This document shows positions 1 through 10,409 of a stretch of DNA of 64,000 bases, piece by piece. The position numbers and the translations under genes were made by a program. Origin of the DNA: Gemmobacter lutimaris. Its GTDB lineage: Bacteria; Pseudomonadota; Alphaproteobacteria; Rhodobacterales; Rhodobacteraceae. The notes below the pieces were generated by a model. That model saw only the letters and a list, made by a program, of their open reading frames with translations, made no database searches and was not told where the DNA came from. Numbering within the stretch: position 1 is the stretch's first letter; every line of letters begins with the position of its first letter. Where the stretch lies: NCBI RefSeq assembly GCF_003570715.1, contig NZ_QXXQ01000003.1, positions 248,001 to 312,000 of the forward strand, in the 5' to 3' direction.

Positions 1-230
1 GGCACCATGATCGCCAGCACCCGTTTGTCGAAAGCATGACGATATGCGTAGAGCCCGAACATGTCAGAGACGACATAAATCGGCAGCAGGAGCCCCGCCG
101 CCATGACCGGCGACATCACCAGACTCATCAGTGGCACGGACAGCATGGCGACCACCGGCACACCACCCTTGCCCATGCCGACCAGCATCGCGGCCGGAAT
201 GGCCGCCGCCCAAAACGCCAGATCTTCCAC
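1..230 (-). CDS. TauE/SafE family membrane permease, N-terminal part
   Basis: Partial gene read leftwards from a GTG at 228-230 and running off the window. The visible 76 residues begin VEDLAFWAAAIPAAMLVG and contain the glycine-rich turn GMGKGG followed by two hydrophobic segments, which is the typical N-terminus of the sulfite exporter TauE/SafE (DUF81) family of integral membrane permeases. The start is chosen because GGAGG lies 8 nt upstream and there is no in-frame ATG. Substrate cannot be assigned; members export sulfite, sulfonates or other organic anions. It is divergent from mdh. Confidence 0.75.
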   Translation of the reverse strand, partial: MEDLAFWAAAIPAAMLVGMGKGGVPVVAMLSVPLMSLVMSPVMAAGLLLPIYVVSDMFGLYAYRHAFDKRVLAIMV

Positions 231-306
231 TTGCCCTGCCTCCGCCGCCCGGTAGGCGACCCTGTTCCGGCCGACTCGGGCCAATTGTCGCGCAACTTTC
301 GGCAGC

Positions 307-320
307 CTTTAGCGCAAACA
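307..320. promoter_or_regulatory. possible LacI-type (CceR-like) operator upstream of mdh
   Basis: CTTTAGCGCAAACA is an imperfect palindrome around a central CG, about 110 bp upstream of the mdh start. It resembles LacI-family operators of the TTAGCGCTAA type. In Rhodobacter sphaeroides the LacI-family regulator CceR activates TCA-cycle genes, so a site here would make sense. The match is partial and my memory of the exact CceR motif is imperfect. Confidence 0.3.
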
Positions 321-391
321 ACTTGCGCAGGGCAACTTGGCCTGTCATGCCGCATCGCGGCAGTCTTGCGTGAATCCCGCGAGACGCCTAA

Positions 392-1393
<1,002 letters not shown>

Positions 1394-1414
1394 TCTGCCA
1401 ATCCTGACGAACGG

Positions 1415-1444
1415 AAAAAGCCCGGCTGCGCGCCGGGCTTTTTT
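1415..1444 (+). terminator. intrinsic terminator after mdh
   Basis: The GC-rich stem GCCCGGC/GCCGGGC is flanked by an A-run on the left and six T on the right, 22 bp after the mdh stop. The A-run also lets it work for the convergent PAP2 gene. Confidence 0.9.
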
Positions 1445-1465
1445 ATCAGGCGGCTGTTTGGCGGT

Positions 1466-2005
1466 TCAGAACTGCATCTGATAGCCAAGGGCGACGTGAT
1501 TGCCCGACAGATCGAGGCTCACGCCATTGGCGAGATAGCCCACCAGCGCGCCTGCCAGAACCTGACCCACTGTGTGCTGATCCGCCTTCACGCGCGACAC
1601 GCCGACCAGAGTCGCGGCACCGAAAGCCAGCGCCCCCGCCACTGGCCGGTCGCGCCAGCAGTCGCGCGCAAGGCTGGTGGCGCCGAAAAAGGCCATCGAG
1701 GTATGCCCGGACGGAAAGCCCCGGTCGTGCCCGTTGGGCCTGCGCCCGATACTGCTGCTGCGAGTTGCAGCCTTCAGGCCATGGGTCACGAGTTCGGTCG
1801 TCACCGCGCCTGCGACGAAATCTGCCGTCCGGTGCTGCTGGATCGCACAGACCCCCGCCATGACCGGCAGGATGACCTGAAGCGCATCGCCCGTCCGGGT
1901 CAGGCCGGTCTTGTCCTGCGCCACGGCGGGTGCAGCAAGGGCGAAGCTGGCGGCAAGGCTCGCGGCACGCATCATCTGGCGCGGCCGGACCGGGATCGGG
2001 AACAT
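1466..2005 (-). CDS. PAP2-family phosphatase, exported or membrane-associated
   Basis: A 179-aa protein with an N-terminal signal-like segment ending at APAVAQ. It carries phosphatidic-acid-phosphatase type 2 motifs: a central PSGHTSMAFFG (motif with the catalytic His) and a late SRVKADQHTVGQV (nucleophile-His motif). Motif 1 is weak: GLKAATRSSSIGRRPNGHD fits the KxxxxxxRP pattern loosely. Likely roles are dephosphorylation of lipid phosphates or isoprenyl pyrophosphates at the periplasmic face. The start at MFPIPV has AGGA 8 nt upstream; MMRAAS ten residues further in is an alternative. Convergent with mdh across its terminator. Confidence 0.85.
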   Translation of the reverse strand: MFPIPVRPRQMMRAASLAASFALAAPAVAQDKTGLTRTGDALQVILPVMAGVCAIQQHRTADFVAGAVTTELVTHGLKAATRSSSIGRRPNGHDRGFPSGHTSMAFFGATSLARDCWRDRPVAGALAFGAATLVGVSRVKADQHTVGQVLAGALVGYLANGVSLDLSGNHVALGYQMQF

Positions 2006-2147
2006 GGCTGATTTCCTGAAAGGGGAAGGGTGCCGCACGCTTGTCACCAAAGCCGCGTAGCGCCATGCAACCGGGGTTGCAGACCACCTTGGGGACCAGA
2101 GCGCGCACCCCCTTCCGCACGGCGCAATGCCGTGCTAGCGCCGGGGC

Positions 2148-2828
2148 ATGAGCAAGGGCCACATCTCGCCGTATCACGCGCCTGCCTTCATTCCCGACGC
2201 GCTGGCGAAGGGGCAGCATCGTGCCATCATCGGGGGGCGATGGGAGGAAACCGGTATCATCCAGATGGAGATGCTGCTGGCCGAGGGGCTGCGCCCGCGC
2301 CACCGCATGCTGGACATCGGGTGTGGGCCGCTGCGCACGGGGTGTCGCGTGGTGCCCTATCTGAACCCTGGCCATTACTGGGGCAGCGACCTGTCGCGCG
2401 ACCTGATCCTCAAGGGCTATCGTGCCGAACTGACCGAGGGGGACCGCACCCGTCTGCCCATCGCACAACTGGTGGAGGATGCAGATTTCAGCTTCCCCGG
2501 CATCCCGCGCGATCTGGATTATCTGCTGTGCTTCGCCGTGTTCACCCACCTGCCGGTGAACCACCTGCGCCGGGGCCTCCTGCGGGTGGCCGACCACTTC
2601 ATCCGGTTCGAGAAATTCCTGTTCACGGTGTTCCTTGCCCCCGATGCGCAATCGAGCCTCGGCCCGGTGCGGCAGCCTGATGGCGTGGTGACCCATGACA
2701 TCCGCCCGCCCTATCACCTGCTGGAATCCGACATCCACCATTTCTGCGCGCAGGCCGGATTGGCCGTTGAAATCCGTGCAAACCGGCTGCCACGGGGGCA
2801 GGTTCTCTGCGTGGCGAGTCGGCTCTGA
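2148..2828 (+). CDS. class I SAM-dependent methyltransferase-like protein
   Basis: A 226-aa cytoplasmic protein. The sequence LDIGCGPLRTG near residue 58 is motif I of Rossmann-fold SAM methyltransferases, and YWGSDLSRDLI supplies the acidic motif II region. The DYLLCFAVFTHLP stretch corresponds to motif IV/V of the methyltransferase-11/12 group. The C-terminal third (DIHHFCAQAGLAVEI) fits the last strands of the fold. Substrate is unknown. It is transcribed away from the PAP2 gene and towards sucC, from which it is separated by a 178-bp regulatory region, so it is probably not part of the suc operon. Confidence 0.75.
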   Translation: MSKGHISPYHAPAFIPDALAKGQHRAIIGGRWEETGIIQMEMLLAEGLRPRHRMLDIGCGPLRTGCRVVPYLNPGHYWGSDLSRDLILKGYRAELTEGDRTRLPIAQLVEDADFSFPGIPRDLDYLLCFAVFTHLPVNHLRRGLLRVADHFIRFEKFLFTVFLAPDAQSSLGPVRQPDGVVTHDIRPPYHLLESDIHHFCAQAGLAVEIRANRLPRGQVLCVASRL

Positions 2829-2867
2829 TCACGCTGCGCTGCGGCGTTTGCGGCAACGGCGATGTGC

Positions 2868-2900
2868 TTGTGATCACACTTTTTCAACGTGTGATCACAA
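2868..2900. promoter_or_regulatory. double palindromic operator upstream of sucC
   Basis: The sequence holds TTGTGATCACAC, nine bases, then GTGTGATCACAA. Each 12-mer contains the perfect palindrome TGTGATCACA (2869-2878 and 2890-2899) and the two 12-mers are exact inverted repeats of each other. Centre-to-centre spacing is 21 bp, two helical turns, as expected for two dimers on one DNA face. It lies 107-139 bp before sucC. A GntR-family protein is the likeliest binder; AkgR, a GntR activator of TCA genes in Rhodobacter, is a candidate. Confidence 0.7.
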
Positions 2901-3006
2901 ATGCGATTTTTCTGCGCCAAAAGCTGCCTATCCGGCAAAAGCTGTTTTGAAAGCGCCTTCCATTATGGCATCACGCCCCCAAATCAGCAGCGATGGGACA
3001 TGATCC

Positions 3007-4200
3007 ATGAACATCCATGAATATCAGGCCAAGGCGCTTCTCCGCAGCTATGGCGCCCCGGTTTCGGACGGCCGTGTCGTCCTGAAAGCCGAGGAAGCCA
3101 AGACCGCGGCGGGCGAGATGGACGGGCCGCTCTGGGTCGTCAAGGCGCAGATCCACGCCGGTGGCCGCGGCAAGGGCAAGTTCAAGGAACCGGAAGCCGG
3201 TGAAAAGGGCGGTGTCCGTCTGGCGAAATCGGTGGAAGAAGCCGAAACGCTGGCCAAGCAGATGCTGGGCCGCACGCTGGTCACCCACCAGACCGGCCCG
3301 GCCGGCAAGCAGGTGAACCGCATCTACATCGAGGCCGGTTCGGACATCGCGCGCGAACTCTACCTCGCGCTGCTGGTGGATCGCCAGACCAGCCGCATCT
3401 CTTTCGTCTGCTCGACCGAAGGCGGCATGGACATCGAAGAGGTCGCCGCCTCGACCCCCGAAAAGATCCTGTCCTTCTCGGTTGACCCGGCTTCGGGCCT
3501 GTCGGATTTCCACGGCCGCCGTCTGGCCTTCTCGCTGGGCCTCGAAGGGGCGCAGGTGAAGCAGATGGTTGCGCTGGCCAAGACGCTCTACAAGGCCTTC
3601 GTCGAGAAGGACATGGAGATGCTGGAGATCAACCCGCTGATCGTGACCCCGGAAGGCCAGATCAAGGTGCTGGACGCCAAGGTGTCGTTCGACGGCAACG
3701 CGCTCTATCGCCACGCCGACATTCAGGCGCTGAAAGACGAGACCGAGGAAGACCCCAAGGAACTCGCCGCGTCGAAATTCGACCTGAACTACATTGCGCT
3801 GGACGGTGAGATCGGCTGCATGGTGAACGGCGCGGGCCTTGCCATGGCGACGATGGACATCATCAAGCTCTATGGCGCGGAACCCGCCAACTTCCTCGAC
3901 GTGGGCGGCGGTGCGACGAAAGAGAAGGTGACCGAGGCGTTCAAGATCATCACCTCGGACCCGAACGTCAAAGGCATTCTGGTCAACATCTTCGGCGGCA
4001 TCATGCGCTGCGACGTCATCGCCGAAGGCGTGATCGCCGCGGTGAAGGAAGTGGGCCTGAAGGTTCCGCTGGTCGTGCGTCTGGAAGGCACCAACGTCGA
4101 GCTGGGCAAGAAGATCATCAACGAAAGCGGGCTGAACGTGATCGCGGGTGACAACCTCAGCGACGCGGCGCAGAAGATCGTGAAAGCGGTGAAAGGATGA
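3007..4200 (+). CDS. sucC: succinyl-CoA synthetase beta subunit (ADP-forming)
   Basis: A 397-aa beta subunit of the TCA-cycle ligase that converts succinyl-CoA, ADP/GDP and phosphate to succinate and NTP. It starts [12 protein letters not shown], the classic SucC N-terminus. An ATP-grasp nucleotide-binding domain follows ([24 protein letters not shown]), then the CoA-ligase domain with [13 protein letters not shown] and [14 protein letters not shown]. Length and motifs are standard. It opens the suc gene group behind the double palindrome at 2868-2900 and its stop codon overlaps the start of the next lipoprotein gene (ATGA), so the two are translationally coupled. Confidence 0.97.
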   Translation: MNIHEYQAKALLRSYGAPVSDGRVVLKAEEAKTAAGEMDGPLWVVKAQIHAGGRGKGKFKEPEAGEKGGVRLAKSVEEAETLAKQMLGRTLVTHQTGPAGKQVNRIYIEAGSDIARELYLALLVDRQTSRISFVCSTEGGMDIEEVAASTPEKILSFSVDPASGLSDFHGRRLAFSLGLEGAQVKQMVALAKTLYKAFVEKDMEMLEINPLIVTPEGQIKVLDAKVSFDGNALYRHADIQALKDETEEDPKELAASKFDLNYIALDGEIGCMVNGAGLAMATMDIIKLYGAEPANFLDVGGGATKEKVTEAFKIITSDPNVKGILVNIFGGIMRCDVIAEGVIAAVKEVGLKVPLVVRLEGTNVELGKKIINESGLNVIAGDNLSDAAQKIVKAVKG

Positions 4201-4679
4201 GGCTTGCTGCCGCTATCGCCGTCCTGATTGGGCTGGCCGGATGCAATGTCTCCTCGCCTGACGGGCAGGATTCTGTTGGGTTCCTGGCTCAAGAGGCTGC
4301 TTTCGCGACCCGGACTTGCGTTCAGAACAACTTCGCTGCCGCGCCTGTCAAGGCAGCGATGCTTACCCGCGGCTACAAAGTGCTCGAGATCACGACTTCG
4401 AAAGATCTAGAACGTGTCCAGCCAGGGGTGAACTGGATGTCGGCTGCTCGCTTTACCGCTCTTGGAACCAATCCCTGTGCGTGGATGCCGGGTGGCCATT
4501 TCGGACAGGCGGTCATTGACGCGGCTGCCGCGGAGTTGCGCCGACTTGGCTACGTCGAAACGGCAGAGCAGGGTCTCTGGTCGAAGAACGGTGCCAAGGT
4601 GCGGCTGAACGGTCAGCGGATCACACGGCCCGGCGCCGGCATCAATGCGGCCTTTGTCGGTGTATCGGCAGCAAGCTAA
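4197..4679 (+). CDS. putative lipoprotein interleaved in the suc operon
   Basis: A 160-aa protein with a lipoprotein signal peptide ([16 protein letters not shown]; lipobox LAGC, Cys16), so probably anchored in the cell envelope. I do not recognise the remaining domain; it has two further cysteines (TRTCVQNN and NPCAWMP) that could form a disulfide. It overlaps the sucC stop by 4 bp and precedes sucD by 102 bp. Base composition and codon choice look less GC-biased than in sucC and sucD, suggesting weaker selection or later arrival. No TCA-cycle function is implied by the sequence itself. Confidence 0.75.
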   Translation: MRLAAAIAVLIGLAGCNVSSPDGQDSVGFLAQEAAFATRTCVQNNFAAAPVKAAMLTRGYKVLEITTSKDLERVQPGVNWMSAARFTALGTNPCAWMPGGHFGQAVIDAAAAELRRLGYVETAEQGLWSKNGAKVRLNGQRITRPGAGINAAFVGVSAAS

Positions 4680-4716
4680 GGTCCTTGCCTGCCTGCGCAG
4701 GCCAAAACGAAAATCG

Positions 4717-4734
4717 AGGCGGGAGATCCCGCCT
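4717..4734 (+). other. intercistronic hairpin before sucD
   Basis: AGGCGGG-AGAT-CCCGCCT, a perfect 7-bp stem with a 4-nt loop and no U-tract, lies 48 bp before sucD. It could set mRNA stability or partial termination between cistrons. Confidence 0.5.
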
Positions 4735-4781
4735 TACATTCGCAAAACCTGGGTGGTCAATCCCACCAAACGGAGAGACAC

Positions 4782-5666
4782 ATGGCTGTTCTCGTGAATG
4801 AAAATACCAAGGTTATCTGCCAGGGCATCACCGGCTCGCAGGGCACCTTCCACACCGAACAGGCGATTGCCTATGGCACCAAGATGGTCGGTGGTGTGAC
4901 GCCCGGCAAGGGCGGCACCAGCCACCTTGACCTGCCGGTCTTCAACTCGGTTCACGAAGCGAAAGCCGTGACCGAGGCCAATGCGACCGTGATCTACGTT
5001 CCGCCGCCCTTCGCGGCCGACTCGATCCTTGAAGCGATCGACGCCGAGATGGAGCTGATCGTCTGCATCACCGAGGGCATTCCGGTGCTCGACATGATGA
5101 AGGTGAAGCGGGCGCTGGAAGGGTCGAAATCGCGGCTCATCGGGCCGAACTGCCCCGGCGTCATCACACCGGGCGCCTGCAAGATCGGCATCATGCCGGG
5201 CCACATCCACCAGCGCGGCAGCGTCGGCGTGGTGTCGCGTTCGGGCACGCTGACCTATGAGGCGGTGAAGCAGACCTCCGACCTCGGTCTGGGGCAGTCC
5301 TCGGCCGTGGGTATCGGCGGCGACCCGATCAAGGGCACCGAACATATCGACATACTGGAAATGTTCCTCGCGGACCCGGAAACCCATTCGATCATCATGA
5401 TCGGTGAAATCGGTGGCTCGGCCGAAGAAGAAGCGGCGCAATTCCTTGCCGACGAAAAGAAGCGCGGCCGCTGGAAGCCGACCGCCGGTTTCATCGCGGG
5501 CCGCACCGCACCGAAGGGCCGCCGCATGGGCCATGCCGGTGCCATCGTGGCCGGTGGCAAGGGTGATGCGGAATCCAAGATCGAAGCGATGAAATCCGCC
5601 GGGATCGTGGTTGCGGACAGCCCCGCCCATCTGGGCGAAGCTGTGATGAAGGCGCTGGGCAAGTAA
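4782..5666 (+). CDS. sucD: succinyl-CoA synthetase alpha subunit
   Basis: A 294-aa alpha subunit partner of SucC. The N-terminal CoA-binding domain has [10 protein letters not shown] and GVTPGKGG. The active-site phosphohistidine lies in [10 protein letters not shown] (His251), and the ligase domain ends at [11 protein letters not shown]. It starts [10 protein letters not shown] behind the SD-like CGGAGAG 7-8 nt upstream. It is separated from sucC by a lipoprotein gene, unlike the immediate sucCD coupling of enterobacteria. A strong hairpin follows the stop codon. Confidence 0.97.
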   Translation: MAVLVNENTKVICQGITGSQGTFHTEQAIAYGTKMVGGVTPGKGGTSHLDLPVFNSVHEAKAVTEANATVIYVPPPFAADSILEAIDAEMELIVCITEGIPVLDMMKVKRALEGSKSRLIGPNCPGVITPGACKIGIMPGHIHQRGSVGVVSRSGTLTYEAVKQTSDLGLGQSSAVGIGGDPIKGTEHIDILEMFLADPETHSIIMIGEIGGSAEEEAAQFLADEKKRGRWKPTAGFIAGRTAPKGRRMGHAGAIVAGGKGDAESKIEAMKSAGIVVADSPAHLGEAVMKALGK

Positions 5667-5671
5667 ATCTC

Positions 5672-5699
5672 GTTCCCCGGGGGTATGCCTCCGGGGAAC
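5672..5699 (+). other. strong hairpin downstream of sucD
   Basis: GTTCCCCGGGGG-TATG-CCTCCGGGGAAC folds into a 12-bp stem with one G-U pair. There is no U-tract, so it is more likely an mRNA-stabilising or attenuating element than a full terminator. Confidence 0.55.
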
Positions 5700-5718
5700 C
5701 TCTCGAAGGGAGGCGAGC

Positions 5719-6069
5719 ATGCGATTTCTGACCATGGCCACGCTGGCGAGTGTTGCACTTGCAGGGTGTGTCACCTCCGGGCCCACAACGGGTGCCCGCA
5801 ATGGCATGGCGGCCGCCGAGGCCGCCACCGGCGTTTCTGCCGCGAATATCGTCGCCTATTCCGCGAACGGGGCGGGTATAGGCGGGCTGGTTATTCAGGG
5901 CGTGCCGAACGTCCTGTTCTACAAGGCGGCCAGCACCGACAAGGCCCAGCTCAAGGCCGCCCCGGCGCGCATTTGCGGCGCCCGTGGCGTCGCATCGGCC
6001 GAGGATCGCGCGCTGGAACATCCCGAACAGATGCCGGGTGTGCGCAAGCTTGTCGTAAGCTGCAAGTGA
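5719..6069 (+). CDS. small lipoprotein between sucD and sucA
   Basis: A 116-aa protein with a lipoprotein signal (MRFLTMATLASVALAGC, lipobox LAGC, Cys17). The mature part is alanine/glycine-rich (GMAAAEAATGVSAANIVAYSANGAGIGGLVIQG) and ends with two cysteines (RICGARG and VVSCK) that might pair. I recognise no catalytic domain. It sits 52 bp after sucD and 38 bp before sucA and has a good ribosome binding site (GAAGGGAGG), so it is almost certainly co-transcribed. Function unknown. Confidence 0.75.
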   Translation: MRFLTMATLASVALAGCVTSGPTTGARNGMAAAEAATGVSAANIVAYSANGAGIGGLVIQGVPNVLFYKAASTDKAQLKAAPARICGARGVASAEDRALEHPEQMPGVRKLVVSCK

Positions 6070-6107
6070 CGCACCCCTTCGTCCATACGTCTCAATGAGG
6101 CACTGAC

Positions 6108-9071
6108 ATGACCGATCAATCCCCCAACGCCACGCTGAACGCGCAATCCTTCATGGACGGCGCCAATGCCGATTACATCGACCAGCTTCAGGCCCGCTAT
6201 GCCGCCGATCCGAATTCGGTCGATGCCGGTTGGGCTGCTTTCTTCAAGGCGCTGGGTGACAGCGAGCTGGAAGCCAAGCGCGCCGCTGCGGGCCCGTCCT
6301 GGGCGCGCAATGACTGGCCGCAGCAACCGGCGGACGAACTGACTGCCGCGCTGACCGGCGAATGGCCGCTGGTGCCGAAAGAGGCCAAGGGCGCGGGCAA
6401 GAAAATCGCCGAAAAGGCGGCCGAGGCCAATGTGGCCCTGACGCAGGAGCAGATTCAGCGCGCCGTGCTGGATTCGATCCGCGCCATCATGATCATCCGC
6501 GCCTACCGGATTCGCGGCCACCTGGCTGCCGACATCGACCCGCTGGGCATGCGCGACAGCGCCAACCACCCGGAACTGGACCCGAAATCCTATGGCTTCA
6601 CCGAGGCTGACATGGACCGGCCGATCTTCATCGACAATGTGCTGGGCCTGACCCATGCCTCGATGCGGCAGATCATGGAGATCGTGAAGCGCACCTATTG
6701 CGGCACCTTCGCGCTGCAATACATGCACATTTCCGACCCGGAACAGGCCGCCTGGCTGAAGGAACGGATCGAAGGCTACGGCAAGGAAATCGCCTTTACC
6801 CGTGAAGGCCGCCGCGCCATCCTCAACAAGCTGGTCGAAGCCGAGGGGTTCGAAAAGTTCCTCCATGTCAAATACATGGGGACCAAGCGTTTCGGTCTGG
6901 ACGGTGGTGAGGCGCTGATTCCCGCGATGGAACAGATCATCAAGCGGGGCGGCAATCTGGGGCTGAAGGAAATCGTCATCGGCATGCCGCACCGTGGCCG
7001 CCTGTCGGTTCTGGCCAATGTTCTGGGCAAGCCCTACCGCGCGATCTTCAACGAATTTCAGGGTGGCAGCTTCAAGCCCGAGGATGTGGACGGGTCGGGC
7101 GACGTGAAATATCACCTCGGCGCCTCGTCGGACCGGACCTTCGACGGGAATACCGTCCACCTGTCGCTGACCGCCAACCCCTCGCACCTTGAGGCGGTGA
7201 ACCCGGTCGTGCTGGGCAAGGTTCGCGCCAAGCAGGACCAGCTTGGCGATACCGAACGCCGTCAGGTTCTGCCGATCCTTCTGCATGGCGACGCGGCTTT
7301 CGCGGGTCAAGGCGTCGTGGCCGAATGCTTCCAGCTTTCGGGCATCAAGGGCCATCGCACCGGCGGCTGCATCCATATCGTCGTGAACAACCAGATCGGC
7401 TTCACCACCGCGCCGCATTTCTCGCGCACCTCACCTTATCCGACCGACATCGCGCTGATGGTCGAGGCGCCGATCTTCCATGTGAACGGCGACGATCCCG
7501 AAGCCGTGGTGCATGCCGCCCGCGTGGCGACCGAGTTCCGGCAGAAGTTCGGCAAAGATGTCGTTCTGGACATCTTCTGCTACCGCCGCTTTGGTCACAA
7601 CGAGGGCGACGAGCCCATGTTCACCAACCCGATCATGTATAACCGCATCAAGCGTCACAAGACGACGCTTCAGCTTTATACCGACCGGCTGGTGAAGGAT
7701 GGCCTGATCCCGGAAGGCGAGATCGAGGACATGAAGGCCGCTTTCCAGGCCCGCCTGAACGAAGAGTTCGAGGCTGGCAAGGAATTCAAGCCGAACAAGG
7801 CCGACTGGCTGGATGGCCGCTGGAAGAACATGTCGCGCGAAGGCGAGGAATATATCGCCGGCAATACCGCGATCAAACCCGAGACTCTGGCCGAGGTCGG
7901 CACCGCGCTGACCCGTGTGCCGGACGGGTTCGAGATCCACAAGACCGTCGCGCGCCAGCTTGAAGCCAAGAAAAAGATGTTCGAGGCCGGCGCCGGTTTC
8001 GACTGGGCCACGGCCGAGGCGCTGGCCTTCGGCTCGCTGCAAACCGAGGGCTATCCGGTGCGCCTGTCCGGTCAGGACTGCACGCGCGGCACCTTCTCGC
8101 AGCGGCATTCGGCCTTCGTCGAGCAGGGCACCGAAGAGCGTTACTATCCGCTGAACCACATCCGGGCCGGTCAGGCGCGGTATGAGGTCATCGATTCGAT
8201 GCTGTCGGAATATGCGGTGCTGGGCTTCGAATACGGCTATTCGCTGTCGGAGCCGAATGCGCTTGTGCTGTGGGAAGCCCAGTTCGGCGATTTCGCCAAC
8301 GGCGCGCAGATCATGTTCGACCAGTTCATCAACTCGGGCGAAAGCAAATGGCTGCGGATGTCCGGTCTGGTCATGCTGCTGCCGCACGGGTTTGAAGGGC
8401 AGGGGCCTGAACATTCGTCGGCACGCCCCGAACGCTTCCTGCAACTTTCGGCGCAGGAAAACTGGATCGTGGCGAACTGCTCGACCCCGGCGAACTACTT
8501 CCACATCCTGCGGCGTCAGATCCACCGCGATTTCCGCAAGCCGCTGGTGCTGATGACGCCGAAGTCGCTGCTGCGGCATCCGATGTGTGTCTCGACGGCT
8601 GAAGATTTCACCACCGGCTCGTATTTCCATCGCGTGCTGTGGGATGACGCCCAGAAGGGCAATTCGACGCTGCAACTGAAGCCCGACGCCGAAATCCGGC
8701 GCGTGGTGATGTGCTCGGGCAAGGTCTACTATGACCTGCTGGCCGAACGGGATGCCCGTGGCGCCGATGATGTCTACCTGCTGCGCGTGGAACAGCTTTA
8801 CCCCTTCCCGGCGCAATCGCTGCGTGCCGAACTGGGGCGCTTCCCGCAGGCCGAGGTGGTCTGGTGTCAGGAAGAACCGAAGAACCAGGGCTACTGGAGC
8901 TTCATCGAGCCGAATATCGAATGGGTGCTGGATCAGGTCGGCGGTGCGGCGAAACGCGCGCGCTATGCGGGCCGCTCGGCCTCGGCCTCGCCCGCCACGG
9001 GCCTCGCCTCCAAACACAAAGCTGAACAGGAAGCGCTTGTGAACGATGCGCTGTCTTTCGAAGGGAAATAA
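6108..9071 (+). CDS. sucA: 2-oxoglutarate dehydrogenase E1 component
   Basis: A 987-aa thiamine-diphosphate-dependent E1 that decarboxylates 2-oxoglutarate and succinylates the lipoyl group of SucB. The N-terminal tail ([14 protein letters not shown]) is the usual E2-binding segment. The TPP-binding half contains [24 protein letters not shown] and [10 protein letters not shown], and the transketolase-like half contains [19 protein letters not shown] and [16 protein letters not shown]. Full family length. The stop is 4 bp before the sucB start, so E1 and E2 are tightly coupled. Residues and order are typical of alphaproteobacterial SucA. Confidence 0.97.
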   Translation: MTDQSPNATLNAQSFMDGANADYIDQLQARYAADPNSVDAGWAAFFKALGDSELEAKRAAAGPSWARNDWPQQPADELTAALTGEWPLVPKEAKGAGKKIAEKAAEANVALTQEQIQRAVLDSIRAIMIIRAYRIRGHLAADIDPLGMRDSANHPELDPKSYGFTEADMDRPIFIDNVLGLTHASMRQIMEIVKRTYCGTFALQYMHISDPEQAAWLKERIEGYGKEIAFTREGRRAILNKLVEAEGFEKFLHVKYMGTKRFGLDGGEALIPAMEQIIKRGGNLGLKEIVIGMPHRGRLSVLANVLGKPYRAIFNEFQGGSFKPEDVDGSGDVKYHLGASSDRTFDGNTVHLSLTANPSHLEAVNPVVLGKVRAKQDQLGDTERRQVLPILLHGDAAFAGQGVVAECFQLSGIKGHRTGGCIHIVVNNQIGFTTAPHFSRTSPYPTDIALMVEAPIFHVNGDDPEAVVHAARVATEFRQKFGKDVVLDIFCYRRFGHNEGDEPMFTNPIMYNRIKRHKTTLQLYTDRLVKDGLIPEGEIEDMKAAFQARLNEEFEAGKEFKPNKADWLDGRWKNMSREGEEYIAGNTAIKPETLAEVGTALTRVPDGFEIHKTVARQLEAKKKMFEAGAGFDWATAEALAFGSLQTEGYPVRLSGQDCTRGTFSQRHSAFVEQGTEERYYPLNHIRAGQARYEVIDSMLSEYAVLGFEYGYSLSEPNALVLWEAQFGDFANGAQIMFDQFINSGESKWLRMSGLVMLLPHGFEGQGPEHSSARPERFLQLSAQENWIVANCSTPANYFHILRRQIHRDFRKPLVLMTPKSLLRHPMCVSTAEDFTTGSYFHRVLWDDAQKGNSTLQLKPDAEIRRVVMCSGKVYYDLLAERDARGADDVYLLRVEQLYPFPAQSLRAELGRFPQAEVVWCQEEPKNQGYWSFIEPNIEWVLDQVGGAAKRARYAGRSASASPATGLASKHKAEQEALVNDALSFEGK

Positions 9072-9075
9072 GCCA

Positions 9076-10296
9076 ATGACCGTTGAAGTTCGCGTTCCCG
9101 CCCTTGGCGAAAGCGTCACCGAAGCGACCATCGCCACCTGGTTCAAGAAGCCGGGCGATGCTGTTGCCGTGGATGAAATCCTCTGCGAGCTGGAAACCGA
9201 CAAGGTGAGCCTCGACGTGCCGTCGCCCGCTGCGGGTGTGCTGGGCGAGATCGTCGCACCAGAAGGCGAAACCGTCGCCGCCGCTGCACTGCTGGCCACG
9301 ATCAACGAAGGCGCGGCCGCTGCTGCCGCGCCCGCGCCGAAAGCTGAAGCCGCCGCCGCGGTGAACTCGCCCGGTGCAGGGCCGGAAACCCCGGCTGCCC
9401 GCAAGGACGTGGAAGATGCGCCTTCGGCCAAGAAAGCCATGGCCGAGGCGGGGATTTCCGCCGCACAGGTGCAAGGCTCGGGCCGTGACGGCCGTGTGAT
9501 GAAGGAAGACGTGGCCAAGGCCGTCGCTTCTGCCGCCGCTGCCCCGGCGCCCGCCCCGGTTTCGGTGCCGCGCGCGCCCGTCCCGGCCGATGATGCCGCC
9601 CGCGAAGAGCGCGTCAAGATGACCAAGCTGCGCCAGACCATCGCGCGCCGCCTGAAGGACAGCCAGAATACTGCCGCCATGCTGACCACCTATAACGAGG
9701 TGGACATGTCCGGCATCATGGGCCTGCGCAACGAATACAAGGACGTGTTCGAGAAGAAGCACGGCGTGAAGCTCGGCTTCATGTCCTTCTTCGTGAAAGC
9801 CTGCTGCCACGCGCTGAAGGAAGTCCCCGAAGTCAATGCCGAGATCGACGGCACCGACATCGTCTACAAGAACTACGTCCACATGGGCGTGGCTGTGGGC
9901 ACGCCTTCGGGTCTTGTGGTGCCGGTGGTGCGCGACGCCGACCAGATGGGCTTTGCCGCGATCGAGAAGAAGATCGCCGAACTGGGCGTCCGCGCCCGTG
10001 ACGGCAAGCTGTCGATGGCCGAAATGGCGGGCGGCAGCTTCACCATCTCGAACGGCGGCGTCTATGGCTCGCTGATGTCGTCGCCGATCCTGAACCCGCC
10101 GCAATCGGGGATCCTTGGCATGCACAAGATCCAGGATCGCCCGGTGGTGGTGAACGGCCAGATCGTCATCCGCCCGATGATGTATCTCGCGCTGAGCTAC
10201 GATCACCGCATCGTGGACGGCAAGGGCGCCGTGACCTTCCTCGTGCGCGTGAAGGAAGCGCTGGAAGATCCGCGCCGGTTGTTGATGGATCTGTGA
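9076..10296 (+). CDS. sucB: 2-oxoglutarate dehydrogenase E2, dihydrolipoyl succinyltransferase
   Basis: A 406-aa E2 core of the 2-oxoglutarate dehydrogenase complex. It has a single N-terminal lipoyl domain with lipoylated Lys43 in ETDKVSLDV, an alanine/proline-rich linker, a peripheral-subunit-binding domain ([29 protein letters not shown]), another Ala/Pro linker, and the catalytic acyltransferase domain ending in SYDHRIVDG (His377, Asp381). The start at 9076 is used rather than the upstream in-frame ATG at 9046, which lies inside sucA; the chosen start gives [15 protein letters not shown] hairpin and a secreted-protein gene follow before lpd. Confidence 0.97.
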   Translation: MTVEVRVPALGESVTEATIATWFKKPGDAVAVDEILCELETDKVSLDVPSPAAGVLGEIVAPEGETVAAAALLATINEGAAAAAAPAPKAEAAAAVNSPGAGPETPAARKDVEDAPSAKKAMAEAGISAAQVQGSGRDGRVMKEDVAKAVASAAAAPAPAPVSVPRAPVPADDAAREERVKMTKLRQTIARRLKDSQNTAAMLTTYNEVDMSGIMGLRNEYKDVFEKKHGVKLGFMSFFVKACCHALKEVPEVNAEIDGTDIVYKNYVHMGVAVGTPSGLVVPVVRDADQMGFAAIEKKIAELGVRARDGKLSMAEMAGGSFTISNGGVYGSLMSSPILNPPQSGILGMHKIQDRPVVVNGQIVIRPMMYLALSYDHRIVDGKGAVTFLVRVKEALEDPRRLLMDL

Positions 10297-10322
10297 TGGC
10301 GTCGGGCTGAAGCCCGACTTAT

Positions 10323-10354
10323 GGCGCAGGGCAGTCTTTAGTCTGCCTTGCGCC
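10323..10354 (+). other. strong hairpin downstream of sucB
   Basis: GGCGCAGGGCAG-TCTTTAGT-CTGCCTTGCGCC forms a 12-bp stem with one G-U pair, preceded by a smaller stem (GTCGGG/CCCGAC, 10301-10318). There is no U-run. It may protect the sucAB message 3' end or attenuate readthrough. Confidence 0.5.
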
Positions 10355-10409
10355 TGTTCCCGCCTGTTCAGGGCGGGGTCAGCGCCCACCGCAAGGGACA
10401 TCATCCCCC

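Noticed and set aside
2869-2899. CRP/FNR site at the sucC double palindrome
   Set aside because: CRP needs TGTGA-N6-TCACA; here the two halves abut with no spacer, giving a different half-site spacing, so a GntR-type binder is preferred.
2695-3003. 102-codon frame before sucC
   Set aside because: It overlaps the methyltransferase gene and runs through the regulatory palindromes; no start signal.
7431-9689. Long minus-strand frame opposite sucA/sucB
   Set aside because: Antisense shadow of two fully recognised genes; repetitive His/Arg/Gly composition.
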